A stretch of 28,819 bases of DNA from an uncultured Oscillospiraceae bacterium. Lineage in GTDB: Bacteria > Bacillota > Clostridia > Oscillospirales > Ruminococcaceae. Shown here piece after piece: positions 14,298 through 22,087 of this stretch. The DNA lies in assembly GCA_910587335.1 (NCBI GenBank), contig CAJUMG010000006.1, positions 8,313 through 37,131 on the forward strand, given 5' to 3'. The first letter of the stretch is position 1. Every line of letters starts with the position of its first letter. A program made the translations under genes and the position numbers. Under the pieces are notes generated by a model. That model ran no database searches. It was not told where the DNA came from and saw only the letters and a program-made list of their open reading frames with translations.

Positions 14298-14669
14298 TCA
14301 GGGATTGGAACGGCAGGGTTTACAGGCGGCAAAAAACCACTCGATTGGCAACGGATTCTTTTGAAAATACCCCAACTGATCCAATTTTTCTCTCATCTGC
14401 CCGGAAACGGCGGAAAAATCGGCTGTTTCTGCCTGAGATAAGGATCCGTGGTTCAAGGTCGCCCGCATAAGACCATCCAGCAAGGCCGCCTCTTCACAGT
14501 GGACCGCCAGAATCCGCATGGTTCTGCCCAGATGAAACAGACAATACCCCAGCAAAGCTCCCCGCTCCTCTATAGAAAAGGCGCCGCATCCCTTTTCAAA
14601 GGATATCCCTTCTTTTTGGAACCATTCCAAAATCTGGGTGTTTTCTTCAACTGGCTTCATCTGTAGCAT
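14298..14669 (-). CDS. Small protein resembling a GNAT N-acetyltransferase core
   Basis: A 123-residue protein beginning MLQMKPVEENTQILEWF. Its middle (GYCLFHLGRTMRILAVH, then LLDGLMRATLNHG) has the strand-helix pattern of a reduced GNAT fold, and it ends with a CKPC motif. The typical acetyl-CoA loop (Q/R-x-x-G-x-G/A) is not visible, so activity is doubtful. ATG 14669 lies one base after the stop of the pseudouridine synthase gene, whose end carries the ribosome site (GGGGAAAAGG), so the two are translationally coupled. It is the last gene of the long operon. Function unknown; GNAT assignment moderate. Confidence 0.7.
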   Translation of the reverse strand: MLQMKPVEENTQILEWFQKEGISFEKGCGAFSIEERGALLGYCLFHLGRTMRILAVHCEEAALLDGLMRATLNHGSLSQAETADFSAVSGQMREKLDQLGYFQKNPLPIEWFFAACKPCRSNP

Positions 14670-14670
14670 T

Positions 14671-15453
14671 TTACCTTTTCCCCTTTCCGGCCGGCTCCTG
14701 GCCACGGCGCAACGCCGACTGAAGCGACGAGAGCTCCTGCTGGGTCAGCATTCGCCATTTGCCCGGCGCCAGCATTCCCAGCCGCACCGGCCCGATAGAG
14801 GTTCGCTTTAGCCTTGCCACCTCTAATCCCACCGCTTCGCACATCCGGCGAATCTGGCGGTTTCTCCCTTCTGTAATGACAATCTGTACGACCACCCGTC
14901 CCGGCTCCTTTGACAATACCGTCACCTGGGCAGGGGCCGTCCGCTGACCATCCAGCTCTACCCCTTCCGCCAGCCGCATCGCCTGTTCGTCGGTGATATC
15001 CGGTCGCACCGTTACCCGGTAGCATTTTGGCACATGGTAGCGCGGGTGCATAATCTGATTGGCAAAATCACCGTCATTGGTCAGCAGCAAAAGCCCCTCG
15101 GAATTTCGGTCCAGCCGCCCGATGGGGTATACTCTGGCAGGCGCGTCCTGGACCAGCTGCGCCACGCAACGGCGATCCATTTCATCCCGCATGGTTGTTA
15201 CATATCCCCGTGGCTTGTGCAGCGCCAGATAAATTTTTTTCTGATGCTGGCGGGTATCCACCCGCACCCCGTCTACCACAATAACGTCCCTCGCCGGATT
15301 CACCTTCTGCCCAACCAAGGCTTTGCGCCCATTGACAGTCACCTTTCCGTTTTGAATGGACTCCTCCGCCTTTCGCCTGGACATAATGCCCGCTTCGGAA
15401 AGCAGTTTGTGAATTCTTACCGCTTCTTCTTTTTTCTGCATATTCTGCTCCAT
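14671..15453 (-). CDS. rluB: RluB/RsuA-family rRNA pseudouridine synthase
   Basis: A 260-residue protein with an S4 RNA-binding domain at the N-terminus (RIHKLLSEAGIMSRRKAEESI, then GKVTVNGRKA) and a catalytic domain with the family motif IGRLDRNSEGLLLLTNDGDF, whose Asp in RLD is the expected nucleophile. ITEGRNRQIRRMCEAVGLEV is the second signature. It turns a uridine of 23S (RluB) or 16S (RsuA) rRNA into pseudouridine; RluB is the usual identity beside scpAB in Firmicutes. Two in-frame ATGs exist: 15453 and 15441; the second has GGAG at better spacing. It follows the carboxypeptidase gene by about 30 nt. Confidence 0.92.
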   Translation of the reverse strand: MEQNMQKKEEAVRIHKLLSEAGIMSRRKAEESIQNGKVTVNGRKALVGQKVNPARDVIVVDGVRVDTRQHQKKIYLALHKPRGYVTTMRDEMDRRCVAQLVQDAPARVYPIGRLDRNSEGLLLLTNDGDFANQIMHPRYHVPKCYRVTVRPDITDEQAMRLAEGVELDGQRTAPAQVTVLSKEPGRVVVQIVITEGRNRQIRRMCEAVGLEVARLKRTSIGPVRLGMLAPGKWRMLTQQELSSLQSALRRGQEPAGKGKR

Positions 15454-15484
15454 TCCGCCTTGTAGCGCTTTTAGGGGACAGCAT

Positions 15485-16660
15485 CTATCCGCCGAACCAG
15501 CCTTTGACCCTGTCCCAAAATCCCTTTTTCTCTATCACACGGGCCTCCACCGTCTGCTGAGGATATAAGTCCCAACAGCCCAGCTTTTGTTCGCCTAAAT
15601 AAAATTCCACCTCGCCCGCCTTTTGCTCCTTGAGCAAAGGCGCATAGTAAAACGGCTCTGTATAGATCTTTGCCGTAATCTGTCTTTCTTCCCCCTGCAA
15701 AACCGCCAAAACAGTGTCACCGTAAATCTGCGCCGGAACCGAATCAGCGACGCCGCTGATGACCGGAAGGGAAATCTCTGGCAGACAGGTGGCCAGGTCT
15801 ATCTGTTGTACCGAGGAAAAGCCATAGTCAAACAGCTTTTTGTGTACATTCCAATCGTCCGCCGCTGACAAAGTTACGCAGATTAGGGTGATCCCCTCTC
15901 GCTGCGCCGCGGACACCAAGCAACGACCCGCCTTTTTGGTAAATCCGGTTTTTACGCCGATGCATCCGTCATATTCGTCCAGCAGCCGGTTATGATTTTT
16001 GAGCCACCGGTCATAGGGCGGATTGCCAAAAGAAATCTGGGTCTTGAATGTGGAACAAATTTGAAAAAAATCCTCATTTTCCAGGGCGTTTTTCGCTAAA
16101 ATGGCCATATCATAGGCACTAGAAAAATGATCGTCCGCATCCAGCCCCGAAGGTGTTGCAAAATGGGTGTCAGCAAGCCCCATTTCGGCTGCCCGCTCAT
16201 TCATCATTTCCACAAAAGCTTCGGTCGTACCGCCGATTTTTACGGCCGCTGCTCCCGCGCTGTCGTTACCGGAATGCAGCAGCATACCGGTGGCGAGGCC
16301 GCGGAGCGTAACCTGATCGCCAGGCAAAAGCCCCATGGAGGAACCTTCTACCAAGATCGCCTTAGAGTCAACCGTAAAATAAGTGTCCAAATCCGGCTGC
16401 TCTAAGGTCAGCAGCGCAGTCATAATTTTGGTCGTACTGGCCATTGCCCGCCGCTCATGAATATCCCGGCCCGCCAATATTCTTTCGGTCTCCATCTCCA
16501 TCAGGATATAAGAGCCCGCATCAATGTTAAAAGGCTCTGCCAACTGCTCGGGCACCTCTGGTGTCCACATTTCGTCTAGCGCAGCAGCAAACGCCGTTCC
16601 TTCCAACAAGAACGGGGCCAAAACAAAAATGATAAAAATCCAAATCAACCGGCGTTTCAT
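15485..16660 (-). CDS. dacF: D-alanyl-D-alanine carboxypeptidase (DacF-like, S11 family)
   Basis: About 391 residues from ATG 16660 (GGGGGG site 6 nt upstream; the frame opens at TTG 16678). A signal peptide (KRRLIWIFIIFVLAPFLLEGTAFA) leads to a serine peptidase domain with S-T-T-K (residues 75-78 here), S-G-N (130-132) and K-T-G (237-239). A C-terminal beta-rich domain follows, ending in an amphipathic tail (FWDRVKGWFGG) that may anchor the protein at the membrane, as in DacA-type PBPs. It trims the terminal D-Ala of peptidoglycan stem peptides outside the cell. Its place after ytfJ and scpAB matches the sporulation-linked DacF in other clostridia. A second paralogue lies at the right edge. 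Confidence 0.94.
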   Translation of the reverse strand: MKRRLIWIFIIFVLAPFLLEGTAFAAALDEMWTPEVPEQLAEPFNIDAGSYILMEMETERILAGRDIHERRAMASTTKIMTALLTLEQPDLDTYFTVDSKAILVEGSSMGLLPGDQVTLRGLATGMLLHSGNDSAGAAAVKIGGTTEAFVEMMNERAAEMGLADTHFATPSGLDADDHFSSAYDMAILAKNALENEDFFQICSTFKTQISFGNPPYDRWLKNHNRLLDEYDGCIGVKTGFTKKAGRCLVSAAQREGITLICVTLSAADDWNVHKKLFDYGFSSVQQIDLATCLPEISLPVISGVADSVPAQIYGDTVLAVLQGEERQITAKIYTEPFYYAPLLKEQKAGEVEFYLGEQKLGCWDLYPQQTVEARVIEKKGFWDRVKGWFGG

Positions 16661-16721
16661 CCACATCCCCCCGTACAATTTATGAGGAGATGACCCTTGT
16701 TATACGGGGATCGGCATTTTC

Positions 16722-17108
16722 CTAGTCCACATTTTTTTTCTTTTTCTCTTTGGAAAAAATATCCGCGAACTTGTCGACCAGATCGGGGACAATACCCACT
16801 GCACGGTCTGCCGTATTGTCATAATTCTGCATCTGCAGCAGCCGGACATTTCCCTGTTGGATCACCAAAAAGGCCAACGGTTGAATAGAGACACCCGCCC
16901 CGGAACCTCCGCCAAACAGATCCTTTGGCTTGTCCCCACCAAAATCGCTGCCGCCGGAGCCATATCCAAACGATACTTTAGACACCGGTATAATAATCGT
17001 TCCATCCGGTGCGGTAATCGGCTCGCCGATAATTGTATTCACATCTACAAGGCCTTTCAGCTTTTCCAAGGAACAATTAAGCAAGCCTTCCAAATTCCCC
17101 TGACTCAT
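16722..17108 (-). CDS. ytfJ: GerW family sporulation protein (YtfJ)
   Basis: A 128-residue protein with the family core: DVNTIIGEPITAPDGTIIIPVSKVSFGYGSGG, a Gly-rich stretch (GGGSGAGVSIQPLAFLVI), and a late basic tail. GerW/YtfJ is made in sporulating cells and is needed for normal spore germination in Bacillus; biochemical role unknown. It lies upstream of the dacF-like gene and after DUF2953, the conserved order scpA-scpB-DUF2953-ytfJ-dacF. It supports the view that the organism makes endospores, although relatives occur in some non-sporulating Firmicutes. ATG start. Confidence 0.95.
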   Translation of the reverse strand: MSQGNLEGLLNCSLEKLKGLVDVNTIIGEPITAPDGTIIIPVSKVSFGYGSGGSDFGGDKPKDLFGGGSGAGVSIQPLAFLVIQQGNVRLLQMQNYDNTADRAVGIVPDLVDKFADIFSKEKKKKNVD

Positions 17109-17191
17109 GTTCGTTTCTCCTTTACTCTTTCTTTAAATTAAATCCGCCGATTTTCAGCGGCAGAACCATCAACCTACCCGGGATCAAGCCG

Positions 17192-17857
17192 CTATTTTTT
17201 GATCTGCTTCCATAAAAAACTACCGGCAAAGCGAATACCAAAGGCCAGTAAAAACAGAACGCGCAGATGTAGCTGAAAGGATAAGCAGAGCCGGTCCCCC
17301 ACAGACAGATAATCCGCCAGGACCTGTACCTTTCCCTTTTTCATGTGTATTAGGTGACTACATGTCGCCCATGCCCCATAGACCCAACCGTTCATCTGCC
17401 CATAAGCAATAGCCGTTTGGGCCGCATCCTCCCGCGCGACGACCAGCTGCAAGTTCAGTTTTTTCATCCATAAATGCCGGTACAGCATTTTCAAAGGTTT
17501 TTTAGCAGACTGAAAAATATCCTTTGCCATTCTGGCCATTTCCTGTAAATCGCGGGACTGCTTATCCGCCGCTTCCCGCTTTTTTCCATCTTTCTGGTCC
17601 TTTAAATCGGACGGCGCTTTTTCCCCTGACTTTGCTTTTGGCAACGCTTTTTCTTCTGTTGTCCGGAGCGGATCCTTCTGTTTTTTTCTTTTTTTCGCTT
17701 TCTTTTCCTTTTCCGGCACGATTTGATATTGCAAGAACCACCAGCGAAGCTGTAACAATATTTGACTGTTTTCATACCGAAAAACTACTCGGACATTAGA
17801 AAGCAGCAGGACCGCCAACAGCGCCAGTACCACTCCAAAAATGATCCAACCTATCAT
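17192..17857 (-). CDS. DUF2953 domain-containing membrane protein
   Basis: A 221-residue protein. A membrane helix at about 2-20 is followed by a short strand pair (VRVVFRYENSQILLQLRWWFLQY) and a long Lys/Glu-rich linker (residues about 50-100). A conserved block (LYRHLWMKKLNLQLVVAREDAAQTAIAYGQMNGWVYG) and a hydrophobic C-terminus follow. This matches DUF2953 proteins encoded with ytfJ/gerW in spore formers. Function unknown; a role tied to the forespore membrane is only inferred from context. The linker is unusually lysine-rich. Confidence 0.9.
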   Translation of the reverse strand: MIGWIIFGVVLALLAVLLLSNVRVVFRYENSQILLQLRWWFLQYQIVPEKEKKAKKRKKQKDPLRTTEEKALPKAKSGEKAPSDLKDQKDGKKREAADKQSRDLQEMARMAKDIFQSAKKPLKMLYRHLWMKKLNLQLVVAREDAAQTAIAYGQMNGWVYGAWATCSHLIHMKKGKVQVLADYLSVGDRLCLSFQLHLRVLFLLAFGIRFAGSFLWKQIKK

Positions 17858-17887
17858 GGCATTTCACCAATATCCCATCTGTCCAGA

Positions 17888-18448
17888 TTATATTTTTTCG
17901 ATCCGGACCTGCCCTTCTAATTCTTGTTCTTCTTGGTCACTTTCCGGCACCAGCGGCAGTTCACCAATCGATTCCAGTCCAAAGCTACGCAAAAAATGCA
18001 CCGTCGTGCCATAAGAAACCGGTCTGCCAGGCAGATCCAGCCGCCCTTTTTCCTCTAACAAGCCTCTATCAGCCAGCATATTCACTGTACTGGAGGAATC
18101 CACACCGCGAATCTGCTCTACAAAAGCTTTGGTCACCGGCTGATTGTACGCCACAATGGCCAGCACCTCCATCGCCGCCTGGGACAAAGGCTGGTTTTTC
18201 TTCATCTCCAACGCCTTTCTCACCGGCTCCTGAAACGCCTCCCGCGTGGACATCTGATACTGACTATCCAGCCGCATGACCTGCAAAGAGCTCTCTTCCT
18301 CATCAAAATAATCCATCACACGCCGCATCATCCAATGGACGGAGGCTTCGTCACAATCAAACACCTGCGCCAGGCGGGAAGCTGGAATGGGCTCGCCGCT
18401 GGCAAACAAAACGGCGACCGCCGCTTTTTCAGTTTTCGTCAGCTTCAT
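17888..18448 (-). CDS. scpB: Segregation and condensation protein B
   Basis: A 186-residue protein with two winged-helix domains: KTEKAAVAVLFASGEPIPASRLAQVF near the start and LSQAAMEVLAIVAYNQPVTKAFVEQIRGVDS in the second half, followed by GRPVSYGTTVHFLRSFGLESIGELP, the ScpB end signature. With ScpA it binds SMC and forms the condensin complex that organises and separates chromosomes. Its start overlaps the end of scpA by 20 nt, indicating translational coupling. Length is normal. Confidence 0.97.
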   Translation of the reverse strand: MKLTKTEKAAVAVLFASGEPIPASRLAQVFDCDEASVHWMMRRVMDYFDEEESSLQVMRLDSQYQMSTREAFQEPVRKALEMKKNQPLSQAAMEVLAIVAYNQPVTKAFVEQIRGVDSSSTVNMLADRGLLEEKGRLDLPGRPVSYGTTVHFLRSFGLESIGELPLVPESDQEEQELEGQVRIEKI

Positions 18449-19184
18449 TAGCCATCTCCTCCTCTTCCTGAATCGGCGGCTCTGCCCGGTTTTTCCCTAA
18501 AGCTACCTGCCCGCCGTCTCTCACCGTAATGTGTTTGGATCTTACCAATTCCAGTACCGCCAGAAATGTCGCAACCATTTCGGAGCGATCTTCGGATAAT
18601 AAAAACAGTTCTGTAAAAGGAACTTGTTTTTTTCGGTATAAAAGATTTAGGATCGGCGCAACTCTGGATTGGACCGAAACCACCCTGCGTTTCACAATAC
18701 CGGAAAAGGCCTCTTTAGGTGGCGGCATTTTTCGTTTTACCTTTCCCAATGCTGAAAGATAAGCGCCTAAAATCTCTCCCGGTTTGTGCTGACAGTTATA
18801 AAGAAGGTCTGCTTCCCATACTGTAACAGCGCGGCAGAACAGCTTGTCCGCCTTCCAAAGAGCTGCCAGCAAAGCCGCCGCTTCTTTGCAGGCCTGATAT
18901 TCCAGCAGCTGCCCGGTCAGTTCCTGCTTCAGCTGCTCTCCTTCGTCCTCGTATTTGGGAAGCAGCATAGCGGATTTCATGTATACCAGCCGCGAAGCCA
19001 TTTCCAAAAAATCGCTGGCTGCCTCCAAATCCGCAAAGGGGATTTTCTCCATCTGCGCAAGATATTGCTCTAACAAAAGGTCTATCTGAATATCATAAAG
19101 ATTCAGCTTGTGTTTGGCAATCAAATGCAAAAGCAGGTCCAGCGGCCCCTCAAACTGATCCAGCTTGAATGTCAGTTTCTCCAT
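18429..19184 (-). CDS. scpA: Segregation and condensation protein A (kleisin)
   Basis: A 251-residue protein: N-terminal LTFKLDQFEGPLDLLLHLIAKHKLNLYDIQI (SMC-head binding part), then MASRLVYMKSAMLLPK, a middle helical region that contacts ScpB, and a C-terminal winged helix (FTELFLLSEDRSEMVATFLAVLELV). It bridges the SMC dimer heads and recruits ScpB. ATG 19184 follows AGGGGGA and gives the standard start; the frame stays open to 19451 but that part runs into the peptidase gene and lacks family similarity. It starts 9 nt after the M50 peptidase stop. Confidence 0.97.
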   Translation of the reverse strand: MEKLTFKLDQFEGPLDLLLHLIAKHKLNLYDIQIDLLLEQYLAQMEKIPFADLEAASDFLEMASRLVYMKSAMLLPKYEDEGEQLKQELTGQLLEYQACKEAAALLAALWKADKLFCRAVTVWEADLLYNCQHKPGEILGAYLSALGKVKRKMPPPKEAFSGIVKRRVVSVQSRVAPILNLLYRKKQVPFTELFLLSEDRSEMVATFLAVLELVRSKHITVRDGGQVALGKNRAEPPIQEEEEMANEADEN

Positions 19185-19192
19185 TTTTCCCC

Positions 19193-19849
19193 CTATCCGA
19201 TCATTCGCAACAGAAAGTCCACCGGCGCCGTTGCCCAGTTTAACCCGCTGAACAGCAGATTGCTCAAAAAATTCAGCGGAATCTGCAAAAAGCCCAAATA
19301 TAAAAGCAAAATCAAAGCTACATAAAAAAACTTCTCCGCCTTTTTTATCTTCATCCGAATAGAAAAAGGAAGTACCGCGTCCAAAATCTTTGAACCATCT
19401 AACGGTGGAACCGGCAAAAGGTTGAACACCGACAAGGTCAGGTTTGTCCAAAGAATGGTATAGATGACCTGGCCAAACATCAGCCCCGAGGTACTGTTCA
19501 TATCGCCGTAGAAAACATACACTTTGAAAACGACCATTGTAAACAGACCCAGCAAAAGATTGGCAAAAGGGCCCGCCAATGCTGTCAGTGCCAGATCCCG
19601 TGCGGGCTTTTTAAAATGACCGCTATTTACCGGGATGGGTTTTGCCCAGCCAAAGCCAAACAAAAATAGTGCCAATGTTCCAAACAAATCCAGGTGCGCA
19701 AAAGGATTCAAGGTTAGCCTCCCCTGCTCTCTGGCCGTATGGTCGCCTAACCTGTCTGCCGCCAGACCGTGAGCCAGTTCATGAGCGGGCAGCGCTGTTA
19801 CAACCACCACCGCCATCGTTAAGTAGCGGATCACCGCTTCAGCATTCAA
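19193..19849 (-). CDS. Site-2 protease family (M50B) membrane metallopeptidase
   Basis: A 218-residue polytopic membrane protein. The zinc motif H-E-x-x-H is AHELAHG (H23, E24, H27), and the second metal motif is NLLPVPPLDG with N144 and D152. Several hydrophobic segments surround them. Such compact S2P proteins (YwhC-like) occur upstream of scpA in many Firmicutes; substrates are mostly unknown. The start is uncertain: TTG 19849 has only a weak GAGAGAA site, and a GTG follows five codons later. It is the first gene of the long operon, behind a good promoter (19873-19901). Confidence 0.93.
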   Translation of the reverse strand: MNAEAVIRYLTMAVVVVTALPAHELAHGLAADRLGDHTAREQGRLTLNPFAHLDLFGTLALFLFGFGWAKPIPVNSGHFKKPARDLALTALAGPFANLLLGLFTMVVFKVYVFYGDMNSTSGLMFGQVIYTILWTNLTLSVFNLLPVPPLDGSKILDAVLPFSIRMKIKKAEKFFYVALILLLYLGFLQIPLNFLSNLLFSGLNWATAPVDFLLRMIG

Positions 19850-19872
19850 GCTATTCTCTCGATTCTTGTCTT

Positions 19873-19901
19873 ATTATACTAAAAATGAACTGCTAACACA
19901 A
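19873..19901 (-). promoter_or_regulatory. Predicted promoter of the M50-scpAB-ytfJ-dacF operon
   Basis: TTGTGT (19901-19896), 17-nt spacer, perfect TATAAT (19878-19873), about 24 nt upstream of the peptidase start. Confidence 0.75.
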
Positions 19902-19961
19902 GGTTTCACCGATTTTCTACGAATAAATCGTTTCCTCCAATAAATAAATTCGAAAAAAAGC

Positions 19962-19990
19962 TTGATTTCATCTTGAAAACCTGATAATAT
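19962..19990 (+). promoter_or_regulatory. Predicted promoter of rpmB
   Basis: TTGATT (19962-19967), 17-nt spacer, TAATAT (19985-19990), divergent from the M50 operon promoter. Confidence 0.65.
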
Positions 19991-20033
19991 ACTACTGTTG
20001 ACTTTTTATGTGCATGAAAGGAGGTGCAGACCT

Positions 20034-20222
20034 ATGGCAAAATGCGACATCTGCGGAAAAGGTGTCACCTTCGGAATTAAGGTTTCCCATTCTCACAAGC
20101 GTTCTAACAGAAGCTGGAAACCAAATGTAAAGCGTGTAAAGGCAATCGTTGACGGATCTCCTCGCCACATTTATGCCTGCACCCGTTGTTTACGTTCGAA
20201 TAAGGTGACTCGTGCAATCTAG
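20034..20222 (+). CDS. rpmB: 50S ribosomal protein L28
   Basis: A 62-residue protein beginning MAKCDICGKGVTFG and ending with a YACTRCLRSNKV segment; the two C-x-x-C pairs mark the zinc-binding (C+) form. Middle motif SHSHKRSNRSWKPNVKRVKA is typical. It is part of the large ribosomal subunit. ATG 20034 has AAAGGAGGTG just upstream; earlier in-frame codons are not used. It is the only complete plus-strand gene in the window and stands alone between a promoter and a terminator. Confidence 0.98.
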   Translation: MAKCDICGKGVTFGIKVSHSHKRSNRSWKPNVKRVKAIVDGSPRHIYACTRCLRSNKVTRAI

Positions 20223-20246
20223 TTTCTGTTTCTACTGTTTAAAAAG

Positions 20247-20276
20247 AAGGGACTGCTGATAAGGCAGTCCTTTTTT
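20247..20276 (+). terminator. Terminator of rpmB
   Basis: GGACTGC-7 nt-GCAGTCC followed by TTTTTT, 27 nt after the rpmB stop. Confidence 0.92.
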
Positions 20277-20340
20277 CATACCTGTTGTCTTTTGACAGAA
20301 TCTCAGTTTCTTTTTCCATAAAACAATTTTGAAAGAATCC

Positions 20341-20369
20341 CCCAATTTATACTTTTTGTATAAATTGGG
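20341..20369 (-). terminator. Hairpin after gpsA, between convergent genes
   Basis: CCCAATTTATAC-5 nt-GTATAAATTGGG is a perfect 12-bp stem 17 nt beyond the gpsA stop. It lacks a clean U-run on the minus strand, so termination is likely but not certain. Confidence 0.55.
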
Positions 20370-20385
20370 TCAGTAGCTTCCACTC

Positions 20386-21393
20386 TTATTTTCCTAATAG
20401 CCAGATAACCTCCGATTCATGCCGTTTGGGACGGCTCATCAGATCTCTTAATGCCTGAGAAGGATTTTTGCCCTGATACAGCACCGCATAGGCCTGTTCA
20501 ACAATCGGCATCTCCACCCGCAGCTTTTGGCTTAGCTCATAGGCTGTTTTGGCGCAGGGATATCCCTCCACCGTGCCGACCTGCTGTATTGCCTCTTGAG
20601 CAGCCTTGCCCTGGCCGATTAAAATACCGGCCCTGCGGTTTCTGGAATGCATACTGGTACAGGTGACGATCAAATCGCCGATTCCCGCCAGGCCCGCAAA
20701 GGTTTCGGTCTTTGCACCCATCGCTACACCCAAACGGGCGATCTCGGTGATGCCCCGGGTCATCAGCGCCGCCTTTGCGTTATCGCCCAGCTGCAAACCA
20801 TCAGCAATTCCCGCAGCCAGCGCGATGACATTTTTTAACGCGCCCCCCAGCTCTACCCCGACCACATCGTCGCTGACATACAGCCGCAGCGTCGGATTCA
20901 TCAAAAGATCCTGTACCTCTTCTGCCGACACCCGCTCCCTAGAGGCGACCGTAACGGTCGTCGGTGCCCCGCGCCCTACCTCTTCCGCATGAGAAGGGCC
21001 GGACAGTACCACGATTCTCTGCTGTGGCAATTCCTCTTCCATCACCTGGGAAAGACGCTTGTAGCTGCCGTCCTCCAGCCCTTTTGCCACATTAACGACG
21101 ATTGTACCCTTTTTTAGGTACGGCGCTGCTTTTCTTGCCGTTTCCCGCACTGCAAAGGAAGGAACCGCCATAATACATAAATTACAATCCTCCAAACAGG
21201 ACAAATGATCGGTCAGACAGATGCTTTCCGGTACAGGAACGCCGGGCAAAAGCCTTTTTTGTTCTTTGTCCCGCCGAATTTCCTCCAGCTCCTGGGGAAA
21301 TAGCGACCAAAGCGTTACCTGATGGCCGCAGCTTTCCGCCATCACCGCCAAAGCTGTACCAAATCCGCAGCCCAAAACCACAACCTTCGCCAT
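20386..21393 (-). CDS. gpsA: Glycerol-3-phosphate dehydrogenase [NAD(P)+]
   Basis: A 335-residue enzyme that makes sn-glycerol-3-phosphate from dihydroxyacetone phosphate for phospholipids. The nucleotide loop is VLGCGFGTALA near 5-15 (usual form G-x-G-x-x-G-x-A). MAVPSFAVRETARKAAPYLKKGTIVVNVAKGLEDGS, VLSGPSHAEEVGRGAPTTVTVAS, VELGGALKNVIALAAGIADGL (with the catalytic Lys) and NAKAALMTRGITEIARLG follow. The start is 2 nt after the plsY stop. Neighbouring plsY uses its product as acyl acceptor, so the two form a metabolic pair. Confidence 0.97.
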   Translation of the reverse strand: MAKVVVLGCGFGTALAVMAESCGHQVTLWSLFPQELEEIRRDKEQKRLLPGVPVPESICLTDHLSCLEDCNLCIMAVPSFAVRETARKAAPYLKKGTIVVNVAKGLEDGSYKRLSQVMEEELPQQRIVVLSGPSHAEEVGRGAPTTVTVASRERVSAEEVQDLLMNPTLRLYVSDDVVGVELGGALKNVIALAAGIADGLQLGDNAKAALMTRGITEIARLGVAMGAKTETFAGLAGIGDLIVTCTSMHSRNRRAGILIGQGKAAQEAIQQVGTVEGYPCAKTAYELSQKLRVEMPIVEQAYAVLYQGKNPSQALRDLMSRPKRHESEVIWLLGK

Positions 21394-21395
21394 CG

Positions 21396-22049
21396 CTACT
21401 TTGTCTCCTCTTTATCTTTATTTTTACTGCCAAACCGATTTTCCGTTCCATTTAACAACCGCCGGATATTCGCCCGGTGCATCCAAATAACCAGCAGCGC
21501 AATGACCACCGAAAAGAAAAAATCAAGCCAACTAACCCCGCCGGTAAAATAATCGACCAGCAAAGTCAAAATAGGAAAGGAGACCGCTCCTGCCAACGAC
21601 CCTACCGAGACCATTCGGGTGATAAAAATAAGCGGCAGGCCAATGACCAGAAGTCCCGCAAATACAATGGGGTTGATCACCGCAATAATGCCGATGGAGG
21701 TTAAAATCCCCTTGCCGCCCCGAAAGCCAAAATACACCGGATACAAATGCCCTAACAGGGCAAATAGCCCAGCGACATAGGCGCCGTCGAACAGGTCCAC
21801 GCCAAGTGCCACAAAGATCAACCGGCCTACCAGCACCGCTACTACGCCTTTTAAAAAGTCGCCCGCCAACGTCAGAGCCGCCGCCTTTTTGCCGTATGTA
21901 CGCAGGATGTTGGTCATTCCTGCATTTCCGCTTCCGAATTGGCGCACATCCTGATGATACAAGCACCGGGAAACGATCACCGCAAAGCTGACACTGCCCA
22001 GCAGATAAGCGGCGGCAGCGGCCAAAACAGTTGCTAAAACAGTCTGCAT
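21396..22049 (-). CDS. plsY: Glycerol-3-phosphate acyltransferase PlsY
   Basis: A 217-residue polytopic membrane enzyme that moves the acyl group of acyl-phosphate to glycerol-3-phosphate, forming lysophosphatidate. The conserved loops are QFGSGNAGMTNILRTYG, LAGDFLKG, and LLGHLYPVYFGFRGGKGI. Several hydrophobic segments separate them. Length is normal. It lies between der (38-nt gap) and gpsA (2-nt gap), the common clostridial order der-plsY-gpsA. Confidence 0.97.
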   Translation of the reverse strand: MQTVLATVLAAAAAYLLGSVSFAVIVSRCLYHQDVRQFGSGNAGMTNILRTYGKKAAALTLAGDFLKGVVAVLVGRLIFVALGVDLFDGAYVAGLFALLGHLYPVYFGFRGGKGILTSIGIIAVINPIVFAGLLVIGLPLIFITRMVSVGSLAGAVSFPILTLLVDYFTGGVSWLDFFFSVVIALLVIWMHRANIRRLLNGTENRFGSKNKDKEETK

Positions 22050-22087
22050 AACACCATTCCTCCTTAGACCTCACAGCAATATCCTTT

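Noticed and set aside
19185..19451. N-terminal extension of scpA
   Set aside because: It overlaps the peptidase gene out of frame; ATG 19184 has a good ribosome site and starts the family match.
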